A stretch of DNA of 64,000 nucleotides from Candidatus Poribacteria bacterium. GTDB taxonomy: Bacteria > Poribacteria > WGA-4E > WGA-3G. Position 1 is the stretch's first letter. Each line of letters opens with the position of its first letter. Location of the stretch: the NCBI GenBank assembly GCA_012267415.1, contig JAAXGN010000153.1:62001-126000 (forward strand), read 5' to 3'. This document shows positions 1 through 8,870 of this stretch, piece by piece. The notes beneath the pieces were generated by a model. It searched no databases and had not been told where the DNA came from. It saw nothing but the letters and a program-made list of their open reading frames with translations. The position numbers were made by a program, and so were the translations under genes.

Positions 1-512
1 AAGCATGTGATATTGTAAATGACTGTCTCAATGTTTTACCGCAACTTCTACGAACTACAAAATTCAATAAAGAACGTATGTTAGAATTAACAAATGCAAA
101 CTTTGCTACGGCAACAGAGTTGGCGAATTATCTTGTGAAAGAACATCAACGCAGTTTCCGTGACAGTCATGAAATCGTTGGATGGCTTGTAGGTGAATTG
201 ATCAAACAAGAGAAGTCATTCTTAGATTGGGATTTAACGCACACGCTCCTAAAACAGAAAGACATTAACATCTCAATTCTGGAGTTACAACAGATTTTAG
301 ATGCAAGATGTGCACTTCAGAACAACAAGAGCCTTGGCGGAACATCGCCTGCTGAGGTAAATCGGATGATAGAGACTTTGGAAAGACAAATAAATGAAAT
401 TGCGACAACTATCAATAACTGTCAGATACAGATTGACAACGCACATAATGAAACGTTACGTATAATTAAAACAGTCTTAGATGAACCGAAACCAGATACG
501 AATGGAGCATAA
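1..512 (+). CDS. argH: Argininosuccinate lyase, C-terminal part (5' end outside window)
   Basis: This is the last step of arginine biosynthesis: argininosuccinate is split into arginine and fumarate. The reading frame is open from the window edge (frame beginning at base 3), so the first ATG at 78 is internal and not the start. The visible part matches the C-terminal domain of the lyase family: a helix ending FNKERM, then TATELANYLV, FRDSHEIVGW and a SLGGTSPAEV segment typical of the family's tail. The catalytic loop lies upstream of the window. A charged helical extension of about 40 residues follows the SLGGTSP segment. The 3' end overlaps pyrF, suggesting co-transcription. Confidence 0.9.
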   Translation, partial: ACDIVNDCLNVLPQLLRTTKFNKERMLELTNANFATATELANYLVKEHQRSFRDSHEIVGWLVGELIKQEKSFLDWDLTHTLLKQKDINISILELQQILDARCALQNNKSLGGTSPAEVNRMIETLERQINEIATTINNCQIQIDNAHNETLRIIKTVLDEPKPDTNGA

Positions 513-1230
513 AGAGTTGAAAAACAGACTAATCGTTGCATTGGACACAGATGATGGAGGAGAAATTGATTGGATCACCGAAGACCTTAAGGATACAGTC
601 TCGTGGGTTAAAATCGGATTTCAGGCAATTGCAACTTTAGGTACCGAGATATTCATAAGGATGCATGAAAGAAAGTTTCAGTGTTTCCTTGACTTAAAAT
701 TCCATGACATACCGAATACAGTCGCTCGTGATGTTGGCACCATGACAGAACACGGAGCAAGCATGATTAACATGCACGCTTCTGGTGGTATTGAAATGAT
801 GCAAGCAGCAAGAAAAAGGGCTAACGCCGCAGCGAAGAGTGCAAAGAAAAAAACACCAATACTACTCGGTGTAACCATTCTGACCAGTATGGATGAGGAT
901 AGGTTCCAATCTAACTTCGGTTCAGAGCGAAAGATCACTGACCAGGTCGTCTATCTAGCAGAACAGGCGAAAGAAGCAGGATTAGATGGCGTTGTTGCAT
1001 CACCTTTGGAGATAGAACCGATACGGAAAGCTTGTGGAGATAAGTTTCTAATCGTCACACCAGGTATCCGTCCCACATGGTCAGATGTAGGAGATCAACG
1101 TCGTTTCACCACTCCTTCCGAAGCGATAAGCATGGGGGCAGATTACATCGTAGTTGGAAGACCCATTATTAAAGCCAATGACCCGTTAGAAGCAGCTGAA
1201 AGAATACTTGATGAAATGAAAGGAAAGTAA
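502..1230 (+). CDS. pyrF: Orotidine 5'-phosphate decarboxylase
   Basis: Makes UMP from OMP in de novo pyrimidine synthesis. The family signature DLKFHDIPNT (Asp-x-Lys-x-x-Asp) is intact. So are the N-terminal RLIVALD strand, the TPGIRP phosphate-binding segment and the late VVGRPI motif of this TIM barrel. About 242 residues is normal length. I chose the ATG at 502 because it starts MEHKELKNRLIVALD and overlaps argH by only 11 bases; an in-frame ATG at 481 would add seven residues. Neither has a clear ribosome binding site, so translation is probably coupled to argH. Confidence 0.95.
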   Translation: MEHKELKNRLIVALDTDDGGEIDWITEDLKDTVSWVKIGFQAIATLGTEIFIRMHERKFQCFLDLKFHDIPNTVARDVGTMTEHGASMINMHASGGIEMMQAARKRANAAAKSAKKKTPILLGVTILTSMDEDRFQSNFGSERKITDQVVYLAEQAKEAGLDGVVASPLEIEPIRKACGDKFLIVTPGIRPTWSDVGDQRRFTTPSEAISMGADYIVVGRPIIKANDPLEAAERILDEMKGK

Positions 1231-1232
1231 TT

Positions 1233-2669
1233 ATGAATATAGTTTGTATCTGTTTAGATACTTTTCGCGCAGACATAATTGGAGATGGTAAGAAATTTAG
1301 TCACGTACAAACCCCGAATTTGGATGCGTTTGCATCCGATAGTGTGCGATTTACAAACGCTTTCGGTGAAGGACAACCAACACTCCAGATTCGCAGAGGG
1401 AACTTTACAGGGATGCGGAGTTTTCCTTGGCGGTATAACTTCGACCGTCGTGGACATTGGCATCATGCACCAGGATGGCATAAAATTCCACCTGAACAGG
1501 ACACTATCGCTGAAGTACTGTTGGAACGAGGTTACCTTACAGCGTTAATCGCAGACACTTACCACATGTTTAAGCCAACCATGAACTTCTCGCGCGGGTT
1601 CGCACATTTTGACTTTATTCGTGGACAAGAATCTGACAACTGGAACAGTGGAGATCCAAGACTGATTGAAGACCTATTACGTAAACATGTCCGAGAACCC
1701 ATCAATTGGAAACGGCATGCCGGTTTAGTAAACTATCTGTTATCACAGCGGCACCGTCAGACTGAGGATGACTATAGTTGTGCACGCGTGTTTCGTGCCG
1801 CAGCAGATTGGCTTCAGGATAACCATACGGTCGGTCCATTTTTCTTATGGGTAGATAGTTTCGATCCACATGAACCGTGGGATCCGCCAAAATCTTACGC
1901 AGATATCTACATGCCGGATTATACTGGTAAAGACTTTATTATGGGGGGCAGTGCAAATGAAGGGGGTGGACCCACTGAAGAAGAACTCGACCGAATCGAA
2001 GCACTCTATCTTGGGGAAGTCACATTCGTTGATAAATGGGTCGGTGTCTTATTAGACAAGATTGAAGAACTCAACATCCGAGATGATACAATAGTGTTGG
2101 TCATGTCAGACCACGGCACACAACTGAGGGATCACGGCAGCTTCGGGAAAGGCGCAAACAAACTGCATCCGTTCAATACGCAGCTGAACCTAATGATACG
2201 TCATCCAGATGGACCGCATGACAAGGACATCTCTGCATTTGTGCAAAATCACGATCTGATGCCGACACTGCTGAACTTAATCGATATTCCTTGTAGTTGG
2301 ACAGATGGTGAGGATATGTGGCAGTTGGTAACACAAGAAAAAGCATTCCTCCGAGAAAGGATCATCAATGGATGGGCAAGTTTTGCAACCGGCAATGCAG
2401 TTGGTCGCGTCAGCGTCCGTGATCATCATTGGAACTTCTGCACTTCCGTTGGATACAAAGACGAAAGAGGCGATCAACTTTTTGACGTTCGGAGTGATCC
2501 AGAAGAGAAGCAAAACATCGCAAGTGAACACCCAGATGTTGTTGCAGAACGGCGACAGGATGTGGAAGCACTGATTGGTCAACCCTTACCCGGACATTTC
2601 ATTGAAGTGTGTGATCCCGGTAATGCACCCATGCGGCAATGGCTTCAGAAGAAACTTGCGGAGATGTAA
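1233..2669 (+). CDS. Sulfatase-fold (alkaline phosphatase superfamily) hydrolase with Thr in the nucleophile position
   Basis: A 478-residue cytoplasmic-looking protein with no signal peptide, two bases after pyrF. Sulfatase-superfamily metal sites are visible: Asp9 in CLDTFRAD, the DPHEPW segment near 211-216, and Asp293-His294 in MSDHGT. The usual sulfatase motif C/S-x-P-x-R, whose first residue becomes formylglycine, is replaced by TLQIR starting at Thr50, followed by the family's usual TG (59-60). With no Cys or Ser there, formylglycine cannot form. A Thr nucleophile is known in other superfamily members such as nucleotide pyrophosphatases and phosphonoacetate hydrolase. The product is therefore better called a metal-dependent phospho- or phosphonate hydrolase candidate than a sulfatase. 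The substrate is unknown. Confidence 0.85.
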   Translation: MNIVCICLDTFRADIIGDGKKFSHVQTPNLDAFASDSVRFTNAFGEGQPTLQIRRGNFTGMRSFPWRYNFDRRGHWHHAPGWHKIPPEQDTIAEVLLERGYLTALIADTYHMFKPTMNFSRGFAHFDFIRGQESDNWNSGDPRLIEDLLRKHVREPINWKRHAGLVNYLLSQRHRQTEDDYSCARVFRAAADWLQDNHTVGPFFLWVDSFDPHEPWDPPKSYADIYMPDYTGKDFIMGGSANEGGGPTEEELDRIEALYLGEVTFVDKWVGVLLDKIEELNIRDDTIVLVMSDHGTQLRDHGSFGKGANKLHPFNTQLNLMIRHPDGPHDKDISAFVQNHDLMPTLLNLIDIPCSWTDGEDMWQLVTQEKAFLRERIINGWASFATGNAVGRVSVRDHHWNFCTSVGYKDERGDQLFDVRSDPEEKQNIASEHPDVVAERRQDVEALIGQPLPGHFIEVCDPGNAPMRQWLQKKLAEM

Positions 2670-2709
2670 TAAATTGAACTAATGGAGATCGTTCTGATGA
2701 GATAGTGTT

Positions 2710-4698
2710 TTATTTATCATGCAACATTTTCTGAACCTTTTGCCAATCCCATAACATAATATCGCCATTCCAGCTATAAGTAACGAGTGTATTGTTTTCC
2801 GGTGATAACCTCAAAGAGCCAGTGTAATCCTGACTGAGTGTTAAAAACCGTTCAGAATCAATGCTGTAAACCTTCAGTCCATCGCGAGCTGCTATCAATA
2901 GCATCTTCCCATCTGGGGAAAATGCTAAATCTTCAATTATTGCCCGCTGCTGTTCTCTGATTTTTCGTATCAATGTTCCAGATTCTACATCCCAAAGAAA
3001 GAGTTGATAACTCCCGCTAGCAAGGATTCTGCTATTAGGTGAAAAAGCAAAACAATTCACACGCCAAGTATGTCCACTGAGTGTGAAAAGCGTGTTTCCT
3101 TTTTCTACATCCCATATACGAAACAGTTCGTCTCTACCACCGGAGGCAAGTCTCTTTCCATCTGGGGAGAACGCCAATGACCAGACTGCTTTCGTGTGTT
3201 CTTTTGATGTGAATTTGTGTGTAAGTGTGTTTGATTCATCATCTATTGTCCAGACATGTACTGCAAAATCTTCTCCACCCGCTGCCAGCATTTTCCCATC
3301 AGGTGAGAACGCAATTCTAGCGTTTAATCCACCTCTACGATATCCTGGTAAATCAAACGTGGTAATCAACTGTGGGGTGTCTAATGCAATATCCCACAAG
3401 AAACAATTACCAGATGATTGATGGGAGGCAAGTTTCTTACCGTCTGGCGAAATTACCATAGTACCCCAATGTATTTTTTCTGAGACAACAGATGACAAAA
3501 TCTCTCCTGTATTCACGTCCCATCGTCTCTGTTGGTATGCACCCATAGGATTATACGGTTGATTAATGGTCAGAAGTGTTTCTCCTGCATCAGAAAGCAC
3601 AACACCCTTTATCCCTTCAAGGTGGCCTTTACATTCGAAACGTTGATCCCCTGTCTTAGTATCCCATGCTACTATGGTTCCATCCTTACTGCCAGTGATT
3701 AACGTGTTCTCGTCCGGTGAAAATGCAGTTTTGTAGACATACTCTCTATGTTCATCTAAATACATTATATTTTTATAATCACCGATAGCATAAATGGCAT
3801 TTTGGCTTTCATCTTCCGTTTTATGCCATAAGCGAACGCCATCATCATGTGAACTGACTATGAATTTCCCATTATGAGAGTATTCTAAAACGTTGGTTGA
3901 CTTACCGTTCATCCAATACATGGATGTCTTTAGTTCGCCAGTTTCAGTATGCCAAGCACGGATTGAGTCATAACTATCCCCACTCAATAAAGTTTTGCTA
4001 TCAGGTGAAAAAGATAGCGATTTTACTGAGAGAGTGTGATCATCTAAAGTATGAAGTAGTTTTCCTGTGATACCATCATAGAGTTTGATCGAATAGTCTT
4101 TCGTTTGCCAATCTGGGGTTGTAATGGCAAGGAAACGTCCATCTGGTGAGAGTGTAAACGGCCAGAACTCGCTCCAACTTTTGAAATCCAATTCAATGTT
4201 TGAAATTAGAGTTGGTGGATCGTCTGCCTTTATCTCCCATACACTTACCCGTCCAAAATACCCCGCGCAAATAAGTTTATTACCATCTTCAGAATAATAT
4301 AGAGATGAAAGACCGATCGGTGCTCGGAACGTATGCGTGAATTCTCCAGTTGCTTTATCCCATAGCATGATAGCACCATGACCTGTAAATCCAGATGAAC
4401 ATGCAAGGGTATTACCATCAGGTGAAAAGGCAATTTTCCTGAAAGCGCGTCCAGGTTCTTTTATCAACTCAATTTCAGTACCTGTCTGGGCATCATAGAT
4501 CCATATTCCAATATTTGTAGAGACAGCAAATTGCTTCCCATCAGGTGCGTAAGCAATATCGTTAATTCTACCTTTAGCAAGCCGGGTCGTTGCACCTTCA
4601 GGCAAGTGCCACTTTGTGTAGTCTTTTGCGTCAGGTTCTATTATAGATTGGTTTGCTAAGAAAACCACGGATGCAAGGAAAAATAACAACTTTTTCAT
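2710..4698 (-). CDS. Secreted WD40-repeat protein, paralog 1 (operon distal)
   Basis: A 662-residue exported beta-propeller protein. I placed the start at the ATG at 4698 because it has a GGAGAG ribosome binding site and begins MKKLLFFLASVVFLANQS, a signal peptide; an upstream in-frame ATG at 4746 would bury it. The mature part begins DYTKWHLPEGATTRLAKGRI, the opening block shared with the next three genes. After that come about a dozen WD-type repeats (SPDGxxLAS...LWD), enough for one large or two stacked propellers. No catalytic domain is visible. It is last in a four-gene operon with gaps of 37-66 bases. WD40 propellers are protein-interaction scaffolds; the partner is unknown. Confidence 0.85.
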   Translation of the reverse strand: MKKLLFFLASVVFLANQSIIEPDAKDYTKWHLPEGATTRLAKGRINDIAYAPDGKQFAVSTNIGIWIYDAQTGTEIELIKEPGRAFRKIAFSPDGNTLACSSGFTGHGAIMLWDKATGEFTHTFRAPIGLSSLYYSEDGNKLICAGYFGRVSVWEIKADDPPTLISNIELDFKSWSEFWPFTLSPDGRFLAITTPDWQTKDYSIKLYDGITGKLLHTLDDHTLSVKSLSFSPDSKTLLSGDSYDSIRAWHTETGELKTSMYWMNGKSTNVLEYSHNGKFIVSSHDDGVRLWHKTEDESQNAIYAIGDYKNIMYLDEHREYVYKTAFSPDENTLITGSKDGTIVAWDTKTGDQRFECKGHLEGIKGVVLSDAGETLLTINQPYNPMGAYQQRRWDVNTGEILSSVVSEKIHWGTMVISPDGKKLASHQSSGNCFLWDIALDTPQLITTFDLPGYRRGGLNARIAFSPDGKMLAAGGEDFAVHVWTIDDESNTLTHKFTSKEHTKAVWSLAFSPDGKRLASGGRDELFRIWDVEKGNTLFTLSGHTWRVNCFAFSPNSRILASGSYQLFLWDVESGTLIRKIREQQRAIIEDLAFSPDGKMLLIAARDGLKVYSIDSERFLTLSQDYTGSLRLSPENNTLVTYSWNGDIMLWDWQKVQKMLHDK

Positions 4699-4735
4699 AT
4701 TCTCTCCTGCCTGTAGATGTTTCATTTTTTCATGA

Positions 4736-6700
4736 TTATCTTCCATTATGTTTCAGGTTGTTTAAATTCCAAATGAACATTGTACCGTCAGCACTACCGG
4801 TAACCAGAGTTTTCTGATCAGGTGTAAAAGCGAAGTGTGTAACTGAAGAGGAGTGCGCATCACGGTTGTACCATATCCGTGATTTTGTTTCAACATCCCA
4901 TAGTTCAATTGCCCCAGACTCGCCTCCTTTTGCGATAATACTCCCATCTGGTGAGAACTTCAAGGCAGCAATACTTCCCTTAGCGTCAATGAATTCTGCA
5001 ATTTGCTGACCTGTTTCTACATCCCATAACATTATAGTACCGCGCCAGTCACCACTTATCAGCGTGCGTCCATCAGAAGAAAACGCTAATGCTCTGACAA
5101 CCTGACCGATAGGTATTGCGTTGATAGGCAGTTTAGTATTTTGATTATTATCTTTATTAGAATGCGTATCCCAAAGTTGAATAACCTTATCTCCCTTAGC
5201 GATTGCTAATATTCTAAGATCTGGAGAGAATGCAATTTCTGATGGACTGATATAATCTGATCTATCTCCTGGCAAGAAGTAGAGCTGTTTACGATTGTGT
5301 ATATCCCACACGATTGCTTCTCCTCTCATACTTACGCTCCCCAGGGTCTTGCCATCATTAGAAAATTGTAGACGGTGAAAAATGCTTCCATGTTGATGTC
5401 CTTTATGCGTTGCTACTATAGAGTTAGTCTCTGTGCTCCACAATTTTACAATCCCATCCACGTTTCCGCTTGCAATCATTTTTTCATCTTTAGATATTGC
5501 ACATGCGAAAACATACCATGTTTGTTCAGTTGGGATTAACTTTTCAGTACCAGTGTCAACGTTGTAATATCGGAATACGCCATCACTTCCACAACTAAAG
5601 AACGTCTTGCCGTCTTTGAGGAATTCCAATGCTTTTACACGTTCTGTATGTCCTTGTATCATTACTTTCTGAATCTTGCTTTTTAAATCCCAGATTCTAA
5701 TAGTTCCATCCCGGCTTCCACTTGCAAGTGTATTACTATCCGTAGTGATCGAAAATGAGTTAAAGGGTAATGTTTTATGTCCCGAGATGGATGTGTGAAA
5801 TACTGGCTGCTTCTTCTCAGTATTCCAAAGTTGAATAACACCAGCAGCATTACCCGTTACTAGATATTCTCTGTCTGGAGTGAAAGCCATTTCAACAATA
5901 ACACGAGGTTGATCTGGGAGAAAACCTAATTCAGTACCACTCTCTACGTCCCATAAACGGATTTTCAACCAAGCGGATGCCAGTGTCTTTCCATCCACTG
6001 AGAGTGCTAACGCCTGAGTTAGACTACTCCGTGGTGTCATCCCAAGGTCTTTATCAAAAGTGTGAATTGATTTCTTTTTTGTTACTTCCCATATTTTAAC
6101 ACTGTTGTCAATTCCAGCTGCAACGTAACGGGCATCTTGAGAAAAGACTAACGGAGAATTATATGGAAAGTAGGAAGTGTGCTGATCAGAATAGCCCAAA
6201 ACTTGTTGACCAGTAGTCAGATTCCATGCAGTCAGTTGCATGTTTCTATGATTTCCTGCACAGAATAGTAAGGTTCCATCAGGAGAAAATGTCAAAGACC
6301 TTATACTACCCATTTCACCTGTCAAGGTTCTGTTTTTCTCACCTGTAGTGGTATCCCACAACTGAATTGGTCCGTTGTCACGTGAAATTCCGCATGCAAG
6401 CGTATTCCCATCCAGTGAAAAAGCGAGAGTGTTTGCCCAACGATTACCCATGTTACGTTCTTTCAATAAAACAATTTCATCACCTGTTTGGCTGTCATAG
6501 AGCCATACTCCAACTGAAGATGCAACCGCTAAAATAGTGTCGTCTGGTGAAAATTTAATGTCGGTGATTATTCCTTTGCCAATTCGTGCTTCGGCACTTT
6601 CAGGTAAACGCCACTGTATGTATTCCTGAGAGAAACCGCTTGACACAACAGTGCTTAACGATAACCATAATGTGATGTGAAAGAATAATTTGCTTTTCAT
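4736..6700 (-). CDS. Secreted WD40-repeat protein, paralog 2
   Basis: A 654-residue exported WD40 protein. The start at 6700 gives MKSKLFFHITLWLSLSTVVS, a clear signal peptide, with AAAGGAA upstream; an upstream in-frame start at 6754 is less likely. The mature N-terminus (EYIQWRLPESAEARIGKGII) keeps the family block, with a weaker LPES instead of LPEG. WD repeats fill the rest and end in IWNLNNL rather than the LLWDW found at the ends of the neighbours. It sits 37 bases ahead of paralog 1 and 66 bases after paralog 3, so the four were probably made by tandem duplication and are co-transcribed. Confidence 0.85.
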   Translation of the reverse strand: MKSKLFFHITLWLSLSTVVSSGFSQEYIQWRLPESAEARIGKGIITDIKFSPDDTILAVASSVGVWLYDSQTGDEIVLLKERNMGNRWANTLAFSLDGNTLACGISRDNGPIQLWDTTTGEKNRTLTGEMGSIRSLTFSPDGTLLFCAGNHRNMQLTAWNLTTGQQVLGYSDQHTSYFPYNSPLVFSQDARYVAAGIDNSVKIWEVTKKKSIHTFDKDLGMTPRSSLTQALALSVDGKTLASAWLKIRLWDVESGTELGFLPDQPRVIVEMAFTPDREYLVTGNAAGVIQLWNTEKKQPVFHTSISGHKTLPFNSFSITTDSNTLASGSRDGTIRIWDLKSKIQKVMIQGHTERVKALEFLKDGKTFFSCGSDGVFRYYNVDTGTEKLIPTEQTWYVFACAISKDEKMIASGNVDGIVKLWSTETNSIVATHKGHQHGSIFHRLQFSNDGKTLGSVSMRGEAIVWDIHNRKQLYFLPGDRSDYISPSEIAFSPDLRILAIAKGDKVIQLWDTHSNKDNNQNTKLPINAIPIGQVVRALAFSSDGRTLISGDWRGTIMLWDVETGQQIAEFIDAKGSIAALKFSPDGSIIAKGGESGAIELWDVETKSRIWYNRDAHSSSVTHFAFTPDQKTLVTGSADGTMFIWNLNNLKHNGR

Positions 6701-6766
6701 GATCAAATTCCTTTTGAATGTATTAAGTCTTTGTCTTATGTTATGTTGCTTCACGAACTTCTCCTA

Positions 6767-8815
6767 CTAACGCATTGATGCAATTTTCTCCCAATCCCAC
6801 AACAGAATGGTGCCGTCTGCACCTCCCGTTGCAAGAGTTCTTCCATCATTGGAAAATGCAAGATCATTAATCTTATTCGTATGTCCGGTATGTGTAGATA
6901 GGAGTTCTCCTGTTCTGGCATCCCAAAGTTGGAATGTTCCACCATCATTTTCACTGACAAATTCTGTTATTGAACTTCCAGTAGCAGTTCTTAACTCACC
7001 GACTTCCAAACTAAGTTTTGTACCTCTACATGCACTTACTAAAATACTACTATCAGGTGAAAATGTGAATGTCATACTCCAGGTAATTCGGTCAGGGATG
7101 CATAAAGCGATCTGCTCCCCAGTTTTTGTATCCCACAAGTGAATTTCTTCTTCGTTACTGACGACAAGGGTCTTGCCATCAGGAGAGAAACGAAGTCCTG
7201 TTATTTGCTTTGTGCTATCTGAAGACGTTGGCATATCGTCGTAAAAAGTGAGATAACTGTTTCCAGTGATGACATCCCAAACACGAACTATTCTACGATT
7301 TTCTACACTTGCTAACGTATTTCCATCTGCTGAAAGTGTTCGTATCCAACCTTGTTTTTCAGTTAGAGAGAGTGTTTTCCACGGTTTACTTGTTTGTTTC
7401 AAGTCTGGAATTTTCCATACATGTATTTTCCCATCCATGTCATTTGTTGCGATGACTTTTCCATTAAAAGAAAATGTGAAGTTGGGATTTAGTTTATCCT
7501 TCGCGAATCCTTTTATAGAATACTGTCGTTTTTCTGATTTGATATTCAGAAAATCGATATCTCCATTCTCTTTTTCTACAATAACGGTTCTACAATCTGG
7601 TGAAATGGCTTCAGTTCTTATAAACTCTAATGCATCTGATGATAGTATCTTCTTCTTGGTGAGATCCCAGTCGTGTATATCTGTATCCCAGCCAATCCAA
7701 GGCGCGCGTGAATTGGCACTCATAAGTGTATCATCGGTATCAGCAAATGCTAATTGTTGCGTGATGCAAATATGTCCTGAAACACTAAATTGTTGATTCC
7801 CTGTTTTTACATCCCATGCGATTATGATACCATCTTCACTTGCTGTAACAAGTGTGTTTTCATCTGGAGAAAACGCTGAAGCAGTAATGGTACGTTCATG
7901 CCCTTTCAATGTTCTAATCAATGTAGCCTGTTCTTTGTTAGATGATATGTTCCACAGACTGATCTTTTCTTGGCACGATGCAAGTATTCTACTTTTCGGT
8001 GCGTATGCTAATGTAGTTCCTACCTCACTGACTTTGAATGTGTGAGAAACAGATTCTGCTGCAATATTCCAAAACTGTATTTGATTATCAACATCAGCAG
8101 TTACAATGGTGTTCCCGTCGGCTAATAGGATCATTGCCGTGATGTACGGGTCTTCACCAGGAATGTTCAATAATTGGTTCTTTGTCTTAGTATTCCACAC
8201 CTGCATTCTAACGTTCTCTACAACTTTACCATATTGGGAATGATGTGGTATTTTTGTTGCAGCGATTATCTCACCATCAGTTGAGAATTCTAAGTATTTA
8301 ACACTTTGAAATGTATCGTCAATGACCAATGGATCAGTTTCTGGATTCTCTAAATCATAGACTCTAAATTTATCATCCATACTATTCGTGACAAGTTTTG
8401 TACTGTCTCCCGAAAGAGCCACTTTCTCAACGAAGTCGTTTCCATCTGTTAGTCTGGATAGTTTTTCACCGGTATTCACATTCCATAAGTGGGTTTCGCC
8501 GTTGGCGGCAGCACTCATCAATGACTTCCCATCGGGAGTAAACACTGAAGACACTATATCTATTTCATTGCTCTTAAGCAGGTCAAGTTCTTTACCATTT
8601 TCTGCACTATAAATCCAAACACCGATGGTTGTACTCACAGCAAACTTTGTTCCATCTGGTGAGAACGTAATCTCGTTTATATTTCCTTTACCAAGACGTG
8701 CTATTGCCCCTTCAGGTAGACCCCATTTTGAATAGTCTTGAGCAATACAGATTGATATCAGTTGGTATCCGATTAACAACATTACTATTGCGCTAAAAAT
8801 TAATGTCTTTTTCAA
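6767..8815 (-). CDS. Secreted WD40-repeat protein, paralog 3 (TTG start)
   Basis: A 682-residue exported WD40 protein. The longer in-frame ATG at 8962 would overlap the upstream gene by 92 bases and place junk before the signal peptide. I chose the TTG at 8815, which follows a GAGAGGACG ribosome binding site and starts M-KKTLIFSAIVMLLIGYQL. The mature part starts QDYSKWGLPEGAIARLGKG, the shared block, and the last repeat ends TILLWDWEKI as in paralogs 1 and 4. Repeats are strongest at both ends; the middle is more degenerate. No enzyme domain is seen. It is the second gene of the operon. Confidence 0.85.
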   Translation of the reverse strand: MKKTLIFSAIVMLLIGYQLISICIAQDYSKWGLPEGAIARLGKGNINEITFSPDGTKFAVSTTIGVWIYSAENGKELDLLKSNEIDIVSSVFTPDGKSLMSAAANGETHLWNVNTGEKLSRLTDGNDFVEKVALSGDSTKLVTNSMDDKFRVYDLENPETDPLVIDDTFQSVKYLEFSTDGEIIAATKIPHHSQYGKVVENVRMQVWNTKTKNQLLNIPGEDPYITAMILLADGNTIVTADVDNQIQFWNIAAESVSHTFKVSEVGTTLAYAPKSRILASCQEKISLWNISSNKEQATLIRTLKGHERTITASAFSPDENTLVTASEDGIIIAWDVKTGNQQFSVSGHICITQQLAFADTDDTLMSANSRAPWIGWDTDIHDWDLTKKKILSSDALEFIRTEAISPDCRTVIVEKENGDIDFLNIKSEKRQYSIKGFAKDKLNPNFTFSFNGKVIATNDMDGKIHVWKIPDLKQTSKPWKTLSLTEKQGWIRTLSADGNTLASVENRRIVRVWDVITGNSYLTFYDDMPTSSDSTKQITGLRFSPDGKTLVVSNEEEIHLWDTKTGEQIALCIPDRITWSMTFTFSPDSSILVSACRGTKLSLEVGELRTATGSSITEFVSENDGGTFQLWDARTGELLSTHTGHTNKINDLAFSNDGRTLATGGADGTILLWDWEKIASMR

Positions 8816-8870
8816 CTTTTCGTCCTCTCTTTTAGATTTGTATCTATGTCTTACTTGCTGAAGTAATAGG

